Origin: Pantoea sp. alder81
Lineage (GTDB): Bacteria; Pseudomonadota; Gammaproteobacteria; Enterobacterales; Enterobacteriaceae
Length of the DNA: 64,000 nt
NCBI RefSeq assembly: GCF_020179835.1
Contig: NZ_JAIUDA010000003.1
Span: forward strand, 533,288 to 597,287
Direction of reading: 5' to 3'
The notes beneath the pieces are model-generated. The model was not told where the DNA came from. It saw only the letters and a list, made by a program, of their open reading frames with translations, and searched no databases. Every line of letters begins with the position of its first letter. Position 1 is the first letter of the stretch. The position numbers were made by a program, and so were the translations under genes. Of this stretch, positions 8,967 to 19,876 are shown one piece after another.

Positions 8967-9706
8967 TGGAAGTCTGGACCGATGATATCGATGCGGTCAG
9001 TACAGATGGCATCGACGCCCCAACTCAACAGCTCGCGCGCCCGCGCGGGCTGATTCACCGTGTACACCAGAATATGCAATCCGGCGGCTTTTAGCTGCGC
9101 GGTGCGTTCGGCATCCAGCAGTTTGTGGTTAAGATGGATGGAGACGCAGCCCAGCGCAGAAGTGAGTGCTAACCAATCATCGTGCCACGTATCCAGCAAC
9201 AGCCCTCGCGGCAGCTCTGGCACCGCCTGCATCGCCGCTTCCAGCGCTTCATAAGAGAAGGAAGACAACAGCGGTGCGGTTTGCCCCTGCCACAGTTCAC
9301 GTGCGGCTAAAGCGACATCGCGTCCGGTTTCCACCTCTTTGCCAGTGGTCGGTTTGATCTCGATGTTCGCCATCATCTGATGCTGGCGACAGCGATCGGC
9401 CACGTCACGCAGCAACGCCAGCGGCTCACCTTCATACTCGCGGCTGTACCAGCTACCGGCATCCAGCTGCGATAACTTACTCCAGCTAAGTTCGCCCGCC
9501 ACGCCCCAGCCGTTGCTGGTGCGGTCCAGCGTATCGTCATGCAGCAGGAACACCTGCTTGTCGTCCGACAGCTTGGCATCAAACTCGATCATGGTGTGGC
9601 CGTACTGCGCGCCGACATCAATCGCCGCCAGGGTATTTTCCGGGGCCAGTTTACCGCCGCCACGATGGGCGACGATCTGTGGGTATGGCCAATTTTCTAC
9701 ACTCAT
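8963..9706 (-). CDS. ugpQ: Cytoplasmic glycerophosphodiester phosphodiesterase UgpQ
   Basis: Hydrolyses glycerophosphodiesters brought in by the Ugp transporter to glycerol-3-phosphate and alcohol. The protein has 247 residues and no signal peptide. The GDPD family signature is clear: IVAHRGG near residue 11, ENTLAA, and EFDAKLSDD followed by [10 protein letters not shown]. The start is the ATG of an ATGA overlap with the ugpC stop; 21 further upstream codons are open but lie inside ugpC. Last gene of ugpBAECQ. Confidence 0.94.
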   Translation of the reverse strand: MSVENWPYPQIVAHRGGGKLAPENTLAAIDVGAQYGHTMIEFDAKLSDDKQVFLLHDDTLDRTSNGWGVAGELSWSKLSQLDAGSWYSREYEGEPLALLRDVADRCRQHQMMANIEIKPTTGKEVETGRDVALAARELWQGQTAPLLSSFSYEALEAAMQAVPELPRGLLLDTWHDDWLALTSALGCVSIHLNHKLLDAERTAQLKAAGLHILVYTVNQPARARELLSWGVDAICTDRIDIIGPDFH

Positions 9707-10776
9707 TCCAGACGCTTTCCATGGGTTGAATCGAAGAAGTGTAACGCATCTGGCGGCAGTTGCAGCCATAAGGTGCTGCCCGATTGTGGACGCTCACTGT
9801 GCGGCAAACGCACTACCAGACGGGTATTGCCGATACGGCCGTGCGCGAGGTTATCCGCACCCAGCATCTCCAGCGTATCAACCACCAGCGGGATACCGCC
9901 CGCCGCCTGCGTGCTAAGCACCAGATGTTCAGGACGGATGCCCAACGTGAGGGGACGATTCGCCCACTTCGCTTTGCTTTCACCCAATGGCAGGCTATTA
10001 AGCGCATCGAGCGTAAAGCGCGTGCCGTCGCTGTTGATCTGGCCTGGCAGCAGGTTCATGGCAGGCGCACCGATAAACGATGCCACAAACTGGCTCGCCG
10101 GACGCTCATACACTTCAACTGGCGTACCCACTTGCTCGACCACACCTTTGTTCATCACCATGACGCGCTGAGCCAGCGTCATGGCTTCTACCTGATCGTG
10201 TGTCACGTACAGGCTGGTGGTTTTCAGGCGACGATGCAGCTGTTGCAGCTCCAGACGCATCTGCACACGCAGACGTGCATCGAGGTTCGACAGCGGCTCA
10301 TCAAACAGGAATACCGCCGGTTCACGAACAATCGCACGGCCCATTGCCACACGCTGACGTTGACCGCCCGACAGCTCACGTGGACGGCGAGCCAGCAGAT
10401 GATCCAGCTCCAGGCTGCGCGCCGCTTCCATCACGCGTTGCTCAATCTGCTCTTTGCCCATGCCGCGAATTTTCAGGCCGTAAGCCATGTTTTCGCCCAC
10501 GGTCATATGCGGATAAAGCGCATAGTTCTGGAACACCATGGCGATGCCGCGATCTTTCGGTTCCATATTGGTGACGCGCTTGTCGTCGATGTAGATATCG
10601 CCCGAAGTCACACGTTCCAGCCCCGCCACCATGCGCAGCAACGTCGATTTGCCACAGCCGGAAGGGCCGACCATCACCATAAACTCACCATCATTGATGG
10701 TAATATTCAGCGGCTGGATGATCTGATTTTTGCCGTCATACGATTTGGTGACGGTCTGAAGGGTTACGCCTGCCAT
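9703..10776 (-). CDS. ugpC: sn-glycerol-3-phosphate ABC transporter ATPase UgpC
   Basis: ATP-binding subunit of the Ugp importer, cytoplasmic face of the inner membrane. In its 357 residues the Walker A motif GPSGCGKST is at 37-45, the LSGGQ signature at 135-139 and Walker B FLFDE at 156-160. The C-terminal 120 residues form the OB-type regulatory domain of the MalK/UgpC subfamily. It starts directly after the ugpE stop and overlaps ugpQ by four bases. Confidence 0.95.
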   Translation of the reverse strand: MAGVTLQTVTKSYDGKNQIIQPLNITINDGEFMVMVGPSGCGKSTLLRMVAGLERVTSGDIYIDDKRVTNMEPKDRGIAMVFQNYALYPHMTVGENMAYGLKIRGMGKEQIEQRVMEAARSLELDHLLARRPRELSGGQRQRVAMGRAIVREPAVFLFDEPLSNLDARLRVQMRLELQQLHRRLKTTSLYVTHDQVEAMTLAQRVMVMNKGVVEQVGTPVEVYERPASQFVASFIGAPAMNLLPGQINSDGTRFTLDALNSLPLGESKAKWANRPLTLGIRPEHLVLSTQAAGGIPLVVDTLEMLGADNLAHGRIGNTRLVVRLPHSERPQSGSTLWLQLPPDALHFFDSTHGKRLE

Positions 10777-11622
10777 TTATTTATCACTCTCCACCAGGCC
10801 ACGCACAAAGGCACGTTGCATCACGAGAACCACCACCACCGGTGGGATCAGGGTTAATAACATTGCCGCCATCACTTCGTTCCACTGCGTTGGGCCACCG
10901 CTGGTGTTGATCATACTTTTCACCCCGGCAACCGCGGTGCTGAGGCTCGGATCGTTGATGATCAACAGCGGCCACAGATACTGGTTCCAGCCGTAGATAA
11001 AGGTGATCACGAACAGCGCGGCAAGGTTGGTTTTGGACAGTGGCAAAACGATATCCCAGAAGAAACGCATCGGGCTGGCGCCATCAATACGCGCCGCTTC
11101 AATCAACTCATCCGGCAGTGACATAAAGAACTGGCGGAACAGGAACGTTGCGGTGGCCGAGGCCATCAACGGCAGCGTTAAGCCGCTATAGCTGTCGAGC
11201 ATGTTCAGGTTTGAAATCACTTCCACCGTGGGGAAGATACGCACTTCCACCGGCAGCATCAGGGTGATGAAGATCAGCCAGAAGAACAGCGAGCGCAGCG
11301 GAAAACGGAACCACACCAGCGCGAACGCGGAGAGCATCGACACCGCGATTTTGCCCACCGTAATGCCCAGCGCCATGATCAGGCTGTTGAGCATCATCAT
11401 GCCAAAGGCCGGACCGCTGCCGTTGACGCCCTGGGTCCAGATGCGCGAAATGTTCTCCCACAGATGCGTGCCGGGCACTAAGGTCATCGGCACCTGATAC
11501 ACCGCTTCGTTATCCAGCGTGGCGGCGACAATCGCCACGTACAGCGGGAACAGAATGGTCAGCACGCCGAGCACCAGCAAGGTATGGCTGAAGATATCCA
11601 GCCCGCGTCGATTCTCAATCAT
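10777..11622 (-). CDS. ugpE: sn-glycerol-3-phosphate ABC transporter permease UgpE
   Basis: Inner-membrane permease subunit of the Ugp importer, 281 residues, MalG-like, with six predicted membrane segments. The cytoplasmic coupling motif [21 protein letters not shown] that contacts UgpC lies at about residues 178-198. It overlaps the end of ugpA by four bases and abuts ugpC. Confidence 0.94.
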   Translation of the reverse strand: MIENRRGLDIFSHTLLVLGVLTILFPLYVAIVAATLDNEAVYQVPMTLVPGTHLWENISRIWTQGVNGSGPAFGMMMLNSLIMALGITVGKIAVSMLSAFALVWFRFPLRSLFFWLIFITLMLPVEVRIFPTVEVISNLNMLDSYSGLTLPLMASATATFLFRQFFMSLPDELIEAARIDGASPMRFFWDIVLPLSKTNLAALFVITFIYGWNQYLWPLLIINDPSLSTAVAGVKSMINTSGGPTQWNEVMAAMLLTLIPPVVVVLVMQRAFVRGLVESDK

Positions 11623-12506
11623 TGGTATTGCACCTTACGCTCGACAAAGCGGAATTGCAGGATCGTCAGGCCAATCACCAGCAGCATCAGCACCACCGAC
11701 TGCGCGGCAGAAGACGAAAGATCCAGACCGGTAAAACCTTCGCGATAAATTTTGTAAATCAGCGTGGTGGTCGCCTGCACCGGACCCCCGCCGGTCGCGG
11801 CATCGATCACCGGGAAGGTATCGAAGAACGCATACACCAGGTTAACCACCAGCAGGAAGAAACTCACCGGGGTGATTAACGGCAGTGACAGATTGAAGAA
11901 GCGACGCACCGGACCGGCCCCGTCAATCGCCGCGGCTTCCACCAGCGATTTGGGAATCGACTGCAGCGCGGCGAAGAAGAACAGGAAGTTGTAGCTCATC
12001 TGCTGCCAGATGGACGCCAGCACGATCAGGAACATCGCCTGACCGCTGTTTTGCGCGTAGTTCCAGTTGTAACCGATCTGGTTCAGCAGATGGCTGAACA
12101 GGCCGAGGCCGGGATTGAACAGGAACATCCACAGTACCGCGGCAACCACGGGCGCAACGGCGTAAGGCAGCAGCAGCAAGGTTTGATAAAGTTTTTTCAG
12201 CCGTATGACGTAATCGACCAGCGCCGCCAGCAGCAGCGAGAAAGTCATGCCACACACGGTGACCAGTGCGCTGAACTCAATGGTGGTCCAGAACGACGCG
12301 AGGTAATACTCATCGCTGAACAGACGTTTAAAGTTCTCCAACCCGACAAAGGTGCTGGAAATACCAAAGGGATCGATGCTTTGCAGTGAGTACCACAGCG
12401 CTTCACCGGCAGGCCATAAGAAGAAAATGGCGGTAATCACCAGCTGCGGTGCAACCAGCAAATAAGGCAAAAATCGGGAGCGAAATACGGGGCGTGATGA
12501 GGACAT
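11619..12506 (-). CDS. ugpA: sn-glycerol-3-phosphate ABC transporter permease UgpA
   Basis: Second inner-membrane permease subunit of the Ugp importer, 295 residues, MalF-like. It has a positively charged N-terminus, six membrane segments and the coupling loop [15 protein letters not shown] before the last two segments. It lies 61 bases downstream of ugpB; that gap holds a strong hairpin that probably separates high ugpB from lower ugpAECQ expression. Confidence 0.94.
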   Translation of the reverse strand: MSSSRPVFRSRFLPYLLVAPQLVITAIFFLWPAGEALWYSLQSIDPFGISSTFVGLENFKRLFSDEYYLASFWTTIEFSALVTVCGMTFSLLLAALVDYVIRLKKLYQTLLLLPYAVAPVVAAVLWMFLFNPGLGLFSHLLNQIGYNWNYAQNSGQAMFLIVLASIWQQMSYNFLFFFAALQSIPKSLVEAAAIDGAGPVRRFFNLSLPLITPVSFFLLVVNLVYAFFDTFPVIDAATGGGPVQATTTLIYKIYREGFTGLDLSSSAAQSVVLMLLVIGLTILQFRFVERKVQYQ

Positions 12507-12530
12507 AGCAGACTCGCCAAAAGAGAAATC

Positions 12531-12555
12531 GGGGCTGACGCTATGCGCCAGCCCC
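12531..12555 (-). promoter_or_regulatory. Intercistronic hairpin between ugpB and ugpA
   Basis: GGGGCTGACGC-TAT-GCGCCAGCCCC forms an 11-base stem with one mismatch and a three-base loop, 12 bases after the ugpB stop. It has no following T-run on the coding strand, so it is more likely an mRNA-stabilising or partial-stop element that favours the periplasmic binding protein. Confidence 0.65.
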
Positions 12556-12567
12556 GAGACAACGGAA

Positions 12568-13884
12568 TTACTTCACTTGCTGTTCAAAACGACGCAGCAG
12601 TTCGTTTCCGCGCTTCACAGCGTTATCCAGTGCAGCTTGTGGGGCCTGTTTGCCGGTCCACACGCCTTCCAGCTCTTCGTCCACGATGGTACGAATCTGT
12701 GGCATGTTGCCCAGACGCATGCCTTTGGTGAACGGCAGGGGATCTTTGTTCAGCATCTGACGCGTGGCGATGTCTGCGCCTGGGTTCTTGTCATAGAAAC
12801 CTTGCTTCTTGGTCAGCTCATACGCAGCAGTGGTGATCGGCAGGTAACCGGTCTTCTGGTGCCATTCTGCGGCGATTTCTGGCTGTGCCAGGAACTTCAT
12901 GAACTCTGCTACGCCTTTATAGGTGTCGGCATCTTTGCCTTTCATCACCCACAGGCTCGCGCCGCCGATGATGGCGTTCTGCGGTGCGTCAGGCACAGTT
13001 GAGTCGTAAGGCATCATGCCAACGCCGAAGTTGAACTTGGCGTAATGCTTGATATCTGCCAGAGAACCAGAAGAGGCCGTGGTGATGCCGCAGTCGCCGT
13101 TATAGAACTTAGCGGTAGATTCATCTTTACGACCGAAGTAGGTGAAATCACCCTTCTTGTTCATGTCTTCCAGCATCTGGATGTGGCGCACCTGTACTGG
13201 CTTGTTGAACTCCAGTACCGCGTCAGTGCCATCGAAGCCGTTGTTTTTGGTGGCAACCGGCAGTGCATGCCAGGCGCTGAAGTTCTCGATCTGGATCCAG
13301 CCCTGCCAGCCGCTGGCGTAACCACAGGTCATGCCCGCTTTACGCAGTGCGTCGGCGTCTTTCGCCAGTTCCTGCCAGGTTTTTGGCGGCTGATCTGGGT
13401 TCAGGCCGGCTTTTTTGAAAGCATCTTTGTTGTAGTACAACACAGGCGTTGAGCTGTTGAACGGCTGAGAGATCAGCTGGCCGTTGCTGTCGCTGTAATA
13501 GCCCGCGACTGCTGGCACGAACTGTTTTGGATCCATCTGCACGCCCGCGTCTTTGAACACGTCATGCACTGGCACGATAGCTTTCGAGGCCATCATGGTC
13601 GCCGTACCCACTTCGTAAACCTGGAGAATAGCCGGCGCTTTACCGGTACGCACAGCAGCGATACCCGCTGCCAGGCTCTGCTCGTAGTTACCTTTGTAAG
13701 TCGGTACGATTTTGTATTCTGGGTGAGCCTGGTTAAAACGTTGTGCCAGAGAATCGACTTCTTTGCCTAACTCGCCTTCCATTGAGTGCCAGAAAGGGAT
13801 GTCAGTTGCTGCCAGCGCGTTACCGCTGAGCGCCAGACCGAGCAACACACTCATCAGGCGGGGACGAAGCGTAAAAGCGGACAT
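12568..13884 (-). CDS. ugpB: Glycerol-3-phosphate-binding protein UgpB
   Basis: Periplasmic solute-binding protein for sn-glycerol-3-phosphate and glycerophosphodiesters. The 438 residues equal the E. coli length. A signal peptide ends at about GNALAATD (residue 25), and the extracellular solute-binding family 1 fold follows, with the typical [10 protein letters not shown] segment. First gene of the ugp operon and preceded by a PHO box array. Confidence 0.96.
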   Translation of the reverse strand: MSAFTLRPRLMSVLLGLALSGNALAATDIPFWHSMEGELGKEVDSLAQRFNQAHPEYKIVPTYKGNYEQSLAAGIAAVRTGKAPAILQVYEVGTATMMASKAIVPVHDVFKDAGVQMDPKQFVPAVAGYYSDSNGQLISQPFNSSTPVLYYNKDAFKKAGLNPDQPPKTWQELAKDADALRKAGMTCGYASGWQGWIQIENFSAWHALPVATKNNGFDGTDAVLEFNKPVQVRHIQMLEDMNKKGDFTYFGRKDESTAKFYNGDCGITTASSGSLADIKHYAKFNFGVGMMPYDSTVPDAPQNAIIGGASLWVMKGKDADTYKGVAEFMKFLAQPEIAAEWHQKTGYLPITTAAYELTKKQGFYDKNPGADIATRQMLNKDPLPFTKGMRLGNMPQIRTIVDEELEGVWTGKQAPQAALDNAVKRGNELLRRFEQQVK

Positions 13885-13948
13885 AAGTTTTTTCCTGTGC
13901 TGTTAGGTACGCGCGATATCACGCATTTTTTTGTTCGCGAAGTAACAT

Positions 13949-13999
13949 GACACGGGGAAATGACGGATTAATAACAGGTTTATGACGGAGATGTGACAG
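13949..13999 (-). promoter_or_regulatory. PHO box array upstream of ugpB
   Basis: Read on the minus strand, CTGTCAC (13993-13999), CCGTCAT (13982-13988), CTGTTAT (13971-13977) and CCGTCAT (13960-13966) recur at exact 11-base steps, with a fifth weaker unit at 13949-13955. This fits tandem PhoB half sites (consensus CTGTCAT, 4-base spacer), 65-115 bases before the ugpB start, and predicts induction by phosphate starvation. Confidence 0.88.
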
Positions 14000-14013
14000 G
14001 GATTGCGCGTATT

Positions 14014-14056
14014 AGAAAGTTTAAAGTGGCACGAGTTATCGCAAACTCGTGCCACT
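14014..14056 (-). terminator. Probable terminator of the liv operon
   Basis: A strong stem, AGTGGCACGAGTT with AACTCGTGCCACT, spans 14025-14056, downstream of livF and upstream of the ugpB promoter. On the minus strand it is followed by TTAAACTTT, a weak U-tract. Confidence 0.7.
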
Positions 14057-14086
14057 GTTCAGACCGTTGGCGGTAAGTAAGCCAGG

Positions 14087-14800
14087 TCAGGCGCCGAGGT
14101 AAGCACTGCGTACCGCTTCGTTGGACAGTAACGCTTCACCACTGTCTTCCAGCACCACATGACCGTTCTCCAGCACGTAGCCACGATCGGCCAGCTTCAA
14201 CGCCTGGTTGGCGTTTTGCTCAACGAGGAAGATGGTCATGCCCTCTTTGCGCAGCTGTTCAATCGTATCGAAAATCTGCTGAATAATAATCGGCGCCAGA
14301 CCCAGTGAAGGCTCATCCAGCAACAGCAAGCGTGGCTGACTCATCAGCGCACGACCAATCGCCAGCATCTGTTGCTCACCACCGGACATGGTGCCCGCAC
14401 GCTGCACTTTACGCTCTGCCAACCGAGGGAACAGCTGGTAAACGCGCTCAATGCGCTGCTGATACTCCTGACGGGTAGCGAAGAAGCCGCCCATCGCCAG
14501 GTTCTCTTCCACCGTCATGCGCGAAAATACGCGGCGGCCTTCCGGCACAATCGCAATCGCTTCACGCATGATTTTTGCCGTTTGCCAGTCTGTGATCTCT
14601 TTACCGTCGAACACGATAGTGCCACTGGTGGCGCGAGGTTCACCGCACAGCGTACCCAACAGCGTGGTTTTGCCCGCGCCGTTAGCACCAATCAGGGTGA
14701 CAATTTCACCCTGACTGATGTGCAGGTTGATGTTATGCAGTGCCTGGATCGGGCCGTAATGGGCATTGATACCCTGTAAAGTTAAAATCGGGTTTGCCAT
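14087..14800 (-). CDS. livF: Branched-chain amino acid ABC transporter ATPase LivF
   Basis: One of two ATPases of the LIV importer for leucine, isoleucine and valine. The protein has 237 residues, with Walker A GANGAGKTT at 38-46, the MSGGEQQML signature near residue 137 and LLLLDEP for Walker B. I choose the ATG at 14800 (GTGAGG upstream, overlapping the livG stop region) rather than the upstream in-frame start four codons earlier. Last gene of livKHMGF. Confidence 0.95.
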   Translation of the reverse strand: MANPILTLQGINAHYGPIQALHNINLHISQGEIVTLIGANGAGKTTLLGTLCGEPRATSGTIVFDGKEITDWQTAKIMREAIAIVPEGRRVFSRMTVEENLAMGGFFATRQEYQQRIERVYQLFPRLAERKVQRAGTMSGGEQQMLAIGRALMSQPRLLLLDEPSLGLAPIIIQQIFDTIEQLRKEGMTIFLVEQNANQALKLADRGYVLENGHVVLEDSGEALLSNEAVRSAYLGA

Positions 14801-14801
14801 A

Positions 14802-15569
14802 TTACGCCTCACCTAAATAAGCACGGATCACATCCGGATTGTTACGCACCTCTTCCGGTGTCCCGTTGGCCAGCGGCGTTCCCTGATTCACCACATAGAT
14901 GCGGTCAGAAATACCCATCACCAGCTTCATATCATGTTCAATCAACAGCACGGAGACCTTGTGCTCGCCACGCAGTTCAGCAATCAGCTCATCCAGTTCG
15001 TGGGTTTCACGCGGGTTAAGTCCGGCTGCAGGTTCATCCAGCATCAGGATTTCCGGACGCGTCACCATGCAGCGCGCAATTTCCAGACGACGCTGCTGGC
15101 CGTAAGCGAGGTTACCCGCCTGGCGATTGGCCAGCTCCAGCAAACCGATACGCTCCAGCCAGGTGGCCGCACGATCGAGCGCTTCACTCTCACCACGACG
15201 GAACGCCGGGGTTTTGAACAGGCCGGAGAACACGCCGCTTTTCAGATGCTGATGTTGCGCCACCAGCAGGTTTTCAATCACCGTCATCTCACGGAACAGA
15301 CGCACGTGCTGGAAAGTACGCACGATGCCCATGCGCGCAATCTTCTGGCCCGGCTGGCCCTGCAACTCCTGGTCGCGCAGCTTAATAGTCCCGCCGGTCG
15401 GCTTATAGAAGCCGGTCAGGCAGTTGAACACCGTGGTTTTACCGGCGCCGTTCGGCCCGATCAGTGACACGATTTCCTGGGGATGCAGTTCCAGCGCCAC
15501 GTTGTTGACGGCCAACAGACCGCCGAAGCGCATCATCAAGCCTTCAACGGCTAACAAAGGCTGACTCAT
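14802..15569 (-). CDS. livG: Branched-chain amino acid ABC transporter ATPase LivG
   Basis: Second ATPase of the LIV importer, 255 residues. Walker [10 protein letters not shown] is at 38-46, [13 protein letters not shown] is the signature region, and ILMLDEP is Walker B, followed by the extended [12 protein letters not shown] segment typical of LivG. It overlaps livM by four bases and ends one base before the livF start. Confidence 0.95.
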   Translation of the reverse strand: MSQPLLAVEGLMMRFGGLLAVNNVALELHPQEIVSLIGPNGAGKTTVFNCLTGFYKPTGGTIKLRDQELQGQPGQKIARMGIVRTFQHVRLFREMTVIENLLVAQHQHLKSGVFSGLFKTPAFRRGESEALDRAATWLERIGLLELANRQAGNLAYGQQRRLEIARCMVTRPEILMLDEPAAGLNPRETHELDELIAELRGEHKVSVLLIEHDMKLVMGISDRIYVVNQGTPLANGTPEEVRNNPDVIRAYLGEA

Positions 15570-16837
15570 GCCTGCTCTCCTTGTTTACTGCTTTTCAACT
15601 TCAGGTGAGGACGCTTCATCGGCAGCAGCCCTTGTGGACGCCAAATCATCATCAGCACCATCAAACCACCCAGCACCAGCATGCTGTACTCGTTCAAATC
15701 ACGCATCAATTCGCGTGACACCACCAGCAGTACCGCCGCGAGGATCACCGCAAACTGCGAACCCATGCCCCCCAGTACCACAATCGCCAGCACAAAGGCT
15801 GATTCGACGAAGGTGAAGGATTCCGGGCTGACAAAGCCCTGACGTGCGGCAAATAGCGTGCCGGCAAAACCGGCGAACACGGCACTGATGGTGAAAGCGG
15901 TCAGCTTGATACGCGTTGGGCTGAGGCCCAGCGAGCGACAGGCGATCTCATCTTCACGCAGCGCTTCCCACGCACGACCCAAGGGCATACGCAGCAAACG
16001 GTTGATCACGAACAGCGTCAGCACCACCAGCAGCAGCGCCACCAGATAGAGGAAGATCACGCGGTGGTTGGGATCGTATTGCAGGCCCGTCAGCTCGTGG
16101 AAGGTGGTCCAGCCGCCTTCACTGACGCGACGCCCAAACTCAATGCCAAACAGGCTCGGTTTAGGAATTTGCGCGATACCGTTCGGACCGCCGGTGATCG
16201 AGGTGCTGTTGAGCAGCAGAATACGCACGATCTCACCGAAACCGAGTGTCACAATCGCCAGATAGTCACCGCGCAGACGCAGCACCGGGAAGCCCAGCAT
16301 CAAGCCAAACGCACCCGCAACAATCCCCGCCAGTGGCAGACTTTCCCAGAAACCAAAGCCGTAATAGTGATTGAGCAGCGCAAAGGTGTATGCGCCGATG
16401 GCATAGAAACCACCATAGCCCAGCACCAGCAAACCAGAGAGGCCCACCACCACGTTGAGGCCAAGACCCAGCATCACGTAGATCAGTGTTAACGTCGCGA
16501 TATCTACGCTGCCGCGTGACACCAGAAACGGCCACAGCACCGCAGCAACGATCAGCAGCGCCATCACCAACTTTTGTTTCGGCGTAGAGCCATCGAAGCC
16601 CGGCAGCACGAAGCTTTTACCGCTGCGCTTAAACTTGCCATGGAACAGCGGACGCAGCAGCTGGAAGACAAACACCACCGCACAGCCGATGAAAATCCAG
16701 TTCCAGCGTGCGGCACCAGCGTTAGCCACCACCAGTTTGGTGCCATCCAGATCGAGACGGACGCCCATAAAGAAGGTGGCAAGGATCAATAACATCACCG
16801 TAGAGATAACGGCGTTGACCAGACCGAGGCGTTTCAT
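15566..16837 (-). CDS. livM: Branched-chain amino acid ABC transporter permease LivM
   Basis: Inner-membrane permease of the LIV importer, 423 residues (E. coli 425). Two additional N-terminal membrane segments precede the conserved core, which contains [20 protein letters not shown] and the coupling loop [18 protein letters not shown]. Overlaps livH and livG by four bases each, implying translational coupling. Confidence 0.95.
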   Translation of the reverse strand: MKRLGLVNAVISTVMLLILATFFMGVRLDLDGTKLVVANAGAARWNWIFIGCAVVFVFQLLRPLFHGKFKRSGKSFVLPGFDGSTPKQKLVMALLIVAAVLWPFLVSRGSVDIATLTLIYVMLGLGLNVVVGLSGLLVLGYGGFYAIGAYTFALLNHYYGFGFWESLPLAGIVAGAFGLMLGFPVLRLRGDYLAIVTLGFGEIVRILLLNSTSITGGPNGIAQIPKPSLFGIEFGRRVSEGGWTTFHELTGLQYDPNHRVIFLYLVALLLVVLTLFVINRLLRMPLGRAWEALREDEIACRSLGLSPTRIKLTAFTISAVFAGFAGTLFAARQGFVSPESFTFVESAFVLAIVVLGGMGSQFAVILAAVLLVVSRELMRDLNEYSMLVLGGLMVLMMIWRPQGLLPMKRPHLKLKSSKQGEQA

Positions 16838-17760
16838 ACTTTCTCTACCTCCGGACGGCCCAGAATCCCGGTCGGCATCACCAGCAGCACCACAATTAGC
16901 AGCGCGAATGACACCACATCTTTATATTCCGTCGACAGATAAGCCGAGGTCAGCGCTTCCGCGATACCCAGCACCAGACCACCAATCATCGCGCCCGGAA
17001 TACTGCCGATGCCGCCCAATACCGCAGCGGTAAACGCCTTCATCCCGGCCATAAAGCCGATGAACGGGTTAATCGAGCCGTAGAACTGGCCCAGCAGCAC
17101 GCCAGCCACTGCGGCCATCGCGGCACCGATAATAAAGGTCAGTGAGATCACGCGGTCGGTGTTGATACCCAGCAGGCTGGCCATTTTCAGGTCTTCAGCA
17201 CAGGCGCGACAGGCGCGGCCCATACGTGAATAACGGATGAACAGCGTCAGGGCCAGCATTGACAGGAAGGTCACTACCCAAATCACCAGTTGCATGGTGG
17301 AGAGCGTGGCGGCAAAACCGTTGCTCTCGCCCAGCGTCCACTGGCCGGTGATCAAGCTTGGCAACGCCAGATCGCGCGAACCTTGCGTCAGGCTGACGTA
17401 GTTCTGCAGGAAGATCGACATCCCGATCGCCGAGATCAGCGCGATCAAACGCTTAGAGGAGCGCACGGGTTTATACGCCACGCGCTCGATGCTCCAGCCG
17501 TAGGCGCTGGAGATGATCACCGCCATCACGAAACCGGCGGCAATCATCAGCCACGTGGTATCGATGCCCATCATCATCAGGGCGGCAATCACAATAAAGG
17601 AGACATAGCTGCCGATCATATACACCTCGCCGTGGGCGAAGTTGATCATGCCGATAATGCCGTAAACCATGGTGTAACCGATGGCGATCAGCGCGTAGGT
17701 GCTTCCGAGGGTGACCCCGTTGAACATCTGCTGAATGAAATAGAGAAACTGCTCGGACAT
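16834..17760 (-). CDS. livH: Branched-chain amino acid ABC transporter permease LivH
   Basis: Inner-membrane permease of the LIV importer, 308 residues as in E. coli. It begins [15 protein letters not shown], close to E. coli LivH, which supports the ATG at 17760 over an in-frame start five codons upstream. The conserved [14 protein letters not shown] and [14 protein letters not shown] coupling loop are present. The 154-base gap from livK holds a large palindromic element. Confidence 0.95.
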   Translation of the reverse strand: MSEQFLYFIQQMFNGVTLGSTYALIAIGYTMVYGIIGMINFAHGEVYMIGSYVSFIVIAALMMMGIDTTWLMIAAGFVMAVIISSAYGWSIERVAYKPVRSSKRLIALISAIGMSIFLQNYVSLTQGSRDLALPSLITGQWTLGESNGFAATLSTMQLVIWVVTFLSMLALTLFIRYSRMGRACRACAEDLKMASLLGINTDRVISLTFIIGAAMAAVAGVLLGQFYGSINPFIGFMAGMKAFTAAVLGGIGSIPGAMIGGLVLGIAEALTSAYLSTEYKDVVSFALLIVVLLVMPTGILGRPEVEKV

Positions 17761-17788
17761 AGTGAGGACCTGCATGTGGACTAAAAAT

Positions 17789-17893
17789 CCCCTCTCCCTT
17801 TTGGCAGAGGGTTAGGGTGAGGGAACAGAAGCGCGCGTCATGAGAGTCGTGCGCGCTGTCCCTCTCCCAGCCCTCTCCGGCAAGAGAGAGGGC
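17789..17893. repeat. Composite palindromic element between livK and livH
   Basis: About 105 bases of nested inverted repeats. The outer arms are CCCCTCTCCC...GAGGGTTAGGGTGAGGG on one side and CCCTCTCCCAGCCCTCTCC...GAGAGAGGG on the other. Between them lies an inner stem, AGCGCGC with GCGCGCT. The pyrimidine-rich outer part resembles dispersed GGGTTAGGGTGAGGG-type intergenic repeats of many proteobacteria. It carries no credible gene. By analogy with REP elements after binding-protein genes, it may stabilise livK mRNA and lower read-through into livHMGF. Confidence 0.75.
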
Positions 17894-17914
17894 CAATCTA
17901 TTTGAGCTCGGGAA

Positions 17915-19042
17915 TTACTTAACAGCGGTAGAAGAACCGTCTTTGTGCCATTTGAAGACACCAAATTCGAAGCCCTTCAGGTCGCCTTTCTGATCCCAGT
18001 TCAGGTTGCCCATCACGGTTGGCACCGCAGCGCCTTCTTTCAGGTTTTTAGCAATCGCATCAGGCTCATCGCTCTTGCTACGCTCGATACCGGCCACCAG
18101 TGACTGAATCGCAGCATAAGTGGTCCACACGAACGGGCCGGTTGGATCCTTACGGTTTGAGGCAGTGTTGGTTTTGATCGCGTCAACAATCGCCTTGTTC
18201 TCTGGCAGCTGGTCATAACGCTTCGGCAGAGTCACATACAGACCTTCTGAAGCATCACCGGCGATATTAGACAGTGAAGCGTTGCCCACGCCCTCTGGCC
18301 CCATGAAGCCCGCTTTCAGACCGGCTGATTTAGCCTGACGCAGAATCTGGCCCAGCTCTGGGTAGTAACCGCCGTAGTAAACGAAATCGACGTTCTCTTT
18401 CTTCAGACGCGCAATCAGCGTTGAGAAATCTTTATCGCCCGCGGTGATACCTTCGAACAGCACCACGTTGCCGCCTTTGGCTTTCAGGGTTTTCTGCACC
18501 GATTCTGCCAGGCCCTGACCGTACTGCTGTTTGTCATGCACGACAGCGATACGTTTTGGTTTGATCTGGTCGAGGATATAAGTCGCAGCGGTTGGGCCCT
18601 GATCGGAATCCAGACCGGTAGTACGCAGCACGTCCGCATAGCCACGTGCCGTCAGTTCCGGTGCGGTTGCCGCTGGGGTGATCATCAGAATGCCTTCATC
18701 GTTATAGATGTCAGATGCAGGCTGAGTAGAAGAGGAGCACAGGTGACCGATAACGTATTTGATACCGTCGTTAACCACTTTGTTGGCAACCGCAACCGCT
18801 TGTTTCGGGTCACAGGCGTCGTCATATTCCACGCCAACCAGTTTGTCACCGTTAACGCCACCTTTGGCGTTGATGTCCTTGATCGCCTGCGCTGCACCGG
18901 TGAATTGCATATCACCGTATTGCGCAACCGGGCCGGTTGCTGCGCCAACGATGGCAATTTTGATGTCTTTCGCCAGTGCCGCGTGGCTCAGCGCCAGCGC
19001 GACGCAACCTGCCAATAATGCGCGTCCTTTACTCATTTTCAT
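17915..19042 (-). CDS. livK: Branched-chain amino acid binding protein LivK/LivJ
   Basis: Periplasmic binding protein of the LIV importer, 375 residues. A signal peptide ends at [10 protein letters not shown] (about residue 24), and the mature protein has the leucine-binding family fold with [17 protein letters not shown] and [15 protein letters not shown]. coli has two such proteins, LivJ (Leu/Ile/Val) and LivK (Leu), on either side of panM. Only this copy is present here, and it is followed by livHMGF as livK is. Its sequence mixes features of both, for example the LivJ-like [15 protein letters not shown]. The symbol rests on position, not on specificity. Confidence 0.9.
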   Translation of the reverse strand: MKMSKGRALLAGCVALALSHAALAKDIKIAIVGAATGPVAQYGDMQFTGAAQAIKDINAKGGVNGDKLVGVEYDDACDPKQAVAVANKVVNDGIKYVIGHLCSSSTQPASDIYNDEGILMITPAATAPELTARGYADVLRTTGLDSDQGPTAATYILDQIKPKRIAVVHDKQQYGQGLAESVQKTLKAKGGNVVLFEGITAGDKDFSTLIARLKKENVDFVYYGGYYPELGQILRQAKSAGLKAGFMGPEGVGNASLSNIAGDASEGLYVTLPKRYDQLPENKAIVDAIKTNTASNRKDPTGPFVWTTYAAIQSLVAGIERSKSDEPDAIAKNLKEGAAVPTVMGNLNWDQKGDLKGFEFGVFKWHKDGSSTAVK

Positions 19043-19446
19043 GCGAACTTCCCCATCTGTTGTGTCGTGTGTCGTTGTGTTTGGTTTATTTTCAGCCAGT
19101 CAAAGAGGAAAACTGATTTTAGAATAATGAGTTAGCGCACTTTTCTGGCATTTTTTGTTAAGAAGGCTTTATTTTTCAGGTTATTAAACAGGAACTTTCT
19201 TCTGTAAATCAACTGACATATTCAGTATTAGTCGCGTGGAACAGCAGAATCATCTGGTTTATCTGGCCGCAATTTAGTCAGGTTACCAGGGCTTTATGCT
19301 GGCTTTTTCGACGATCATTGATGCCTTCTTCCACAATCCTGGCAAAGTGGCTGGCATTTGACCTATTTTCATTGCAAAAAAGTGACAGCACGCTGACTGT
19401 CTAAATTCGCTACACTATGGCCTTTCTGGCAGTACAGGTAAGGGTA
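19043..19446. other. Intergenic region between livK and panM
   Basis: 404 bases separating the divergent livK and panM. E. coli has livJ on the far side of panM, but no trace of a binding-protein reading frame is visible here. The half nearest livK is A+T-rich and should hold the livK promoter and possible Lrp sites. I could not pick a single convincing promoter, RNA gene or terminator in it. Confidence 0.5.
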
Positions 19447-19833
19447 ATGAAGCTCACTATTCAGCGAATCACCGCACTCACGCCGCAGGATCAGTTGGAT
19501 TTAGCTAAAGTCTGGCCGCAGATCGATATTTCGCAACTGGAAACCGCATTAAGCGAGACGCAGCGCTTTTATGCGGCAAGGTTTAACGATCGTCTGTTGG
19601 GTGGGTTACAGCTGGAGATTTGTGGCACGCAGGGGAAGATTTCGCACCTTAGCGTGCGCGAAGTGACGCAGCGGCGCGGCGTCGGGCAATATTTACTGGA
19701 AGAGACCATGGCGCAGAACAGCGCACTGTCGGATTGGTGGATAGCCGATGACGGCGAAGCCGATCAGAGTGTCCGCGCGGCGTTTATGCAGGCCTGTGGT
19801 TTTCGCGCGCAGGCAGATGGCTGGGTAAAATAA
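19447..19833 (+). CDS. panM: PanD maturation/regulatory factor PanM (GNAT family)
   Basis: Small GNAT-like protein of 128 residues (E. coli 127) that triggers self-cleavage of PanD, the aspartate decarboxylase that makes beta-alanine for coenzyme A. The acetyl-CoA loop appears as REVTQRRGVGQYLLEE at about residues 69-84. The ATG at 19447 is preferred over the open frame ten codons earlier, because it yields the family N-terminus MKLTIQRI. Position between liv and rpoH is as in E. coli. Confidence 0.92.
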   Translation: MKLTIQRITALTPQDQLDLAKVWPQIDISQLETALSETQRFYAARFNDRLLGGLQLEICGTQGKISHLSVREVTQRRGVGQYLLEETMAQNSALSDWWIADDGEADQSVRAAFMQACGFRAQADGWVK

Positions 19834-19866
19834 AAAGGGCGACTATGAAAGTCGCCCCGTTTTTAC
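19831..19866. terminator. Bidirectional terminator between panM and rpoH
   Basis: Stem GGGCGAC/GTCGCCC (19838-19856) with an A-run on the left and a T-run on the right, so it can stop both panM (plus) and rpoH (minus) transcripts. Confidence 0.85.
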
Positions 19867-19876
19867 CTGATGCGAA

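Noticed and set aside
9784..10857. 357-codon frame opposite ugpC
   Set aside because: Shadow of ugpC, with His/Gln/Arg-rich sequence and no motif.
17471..17896. 141-codon frame across livH and the livK-livH repeat
   Set aside because: Its start is made of the palindromic repeat (LAGEGWERDS... / LTLTLCQKGEG), a pattern produced whenever this kind of repeat is translated.
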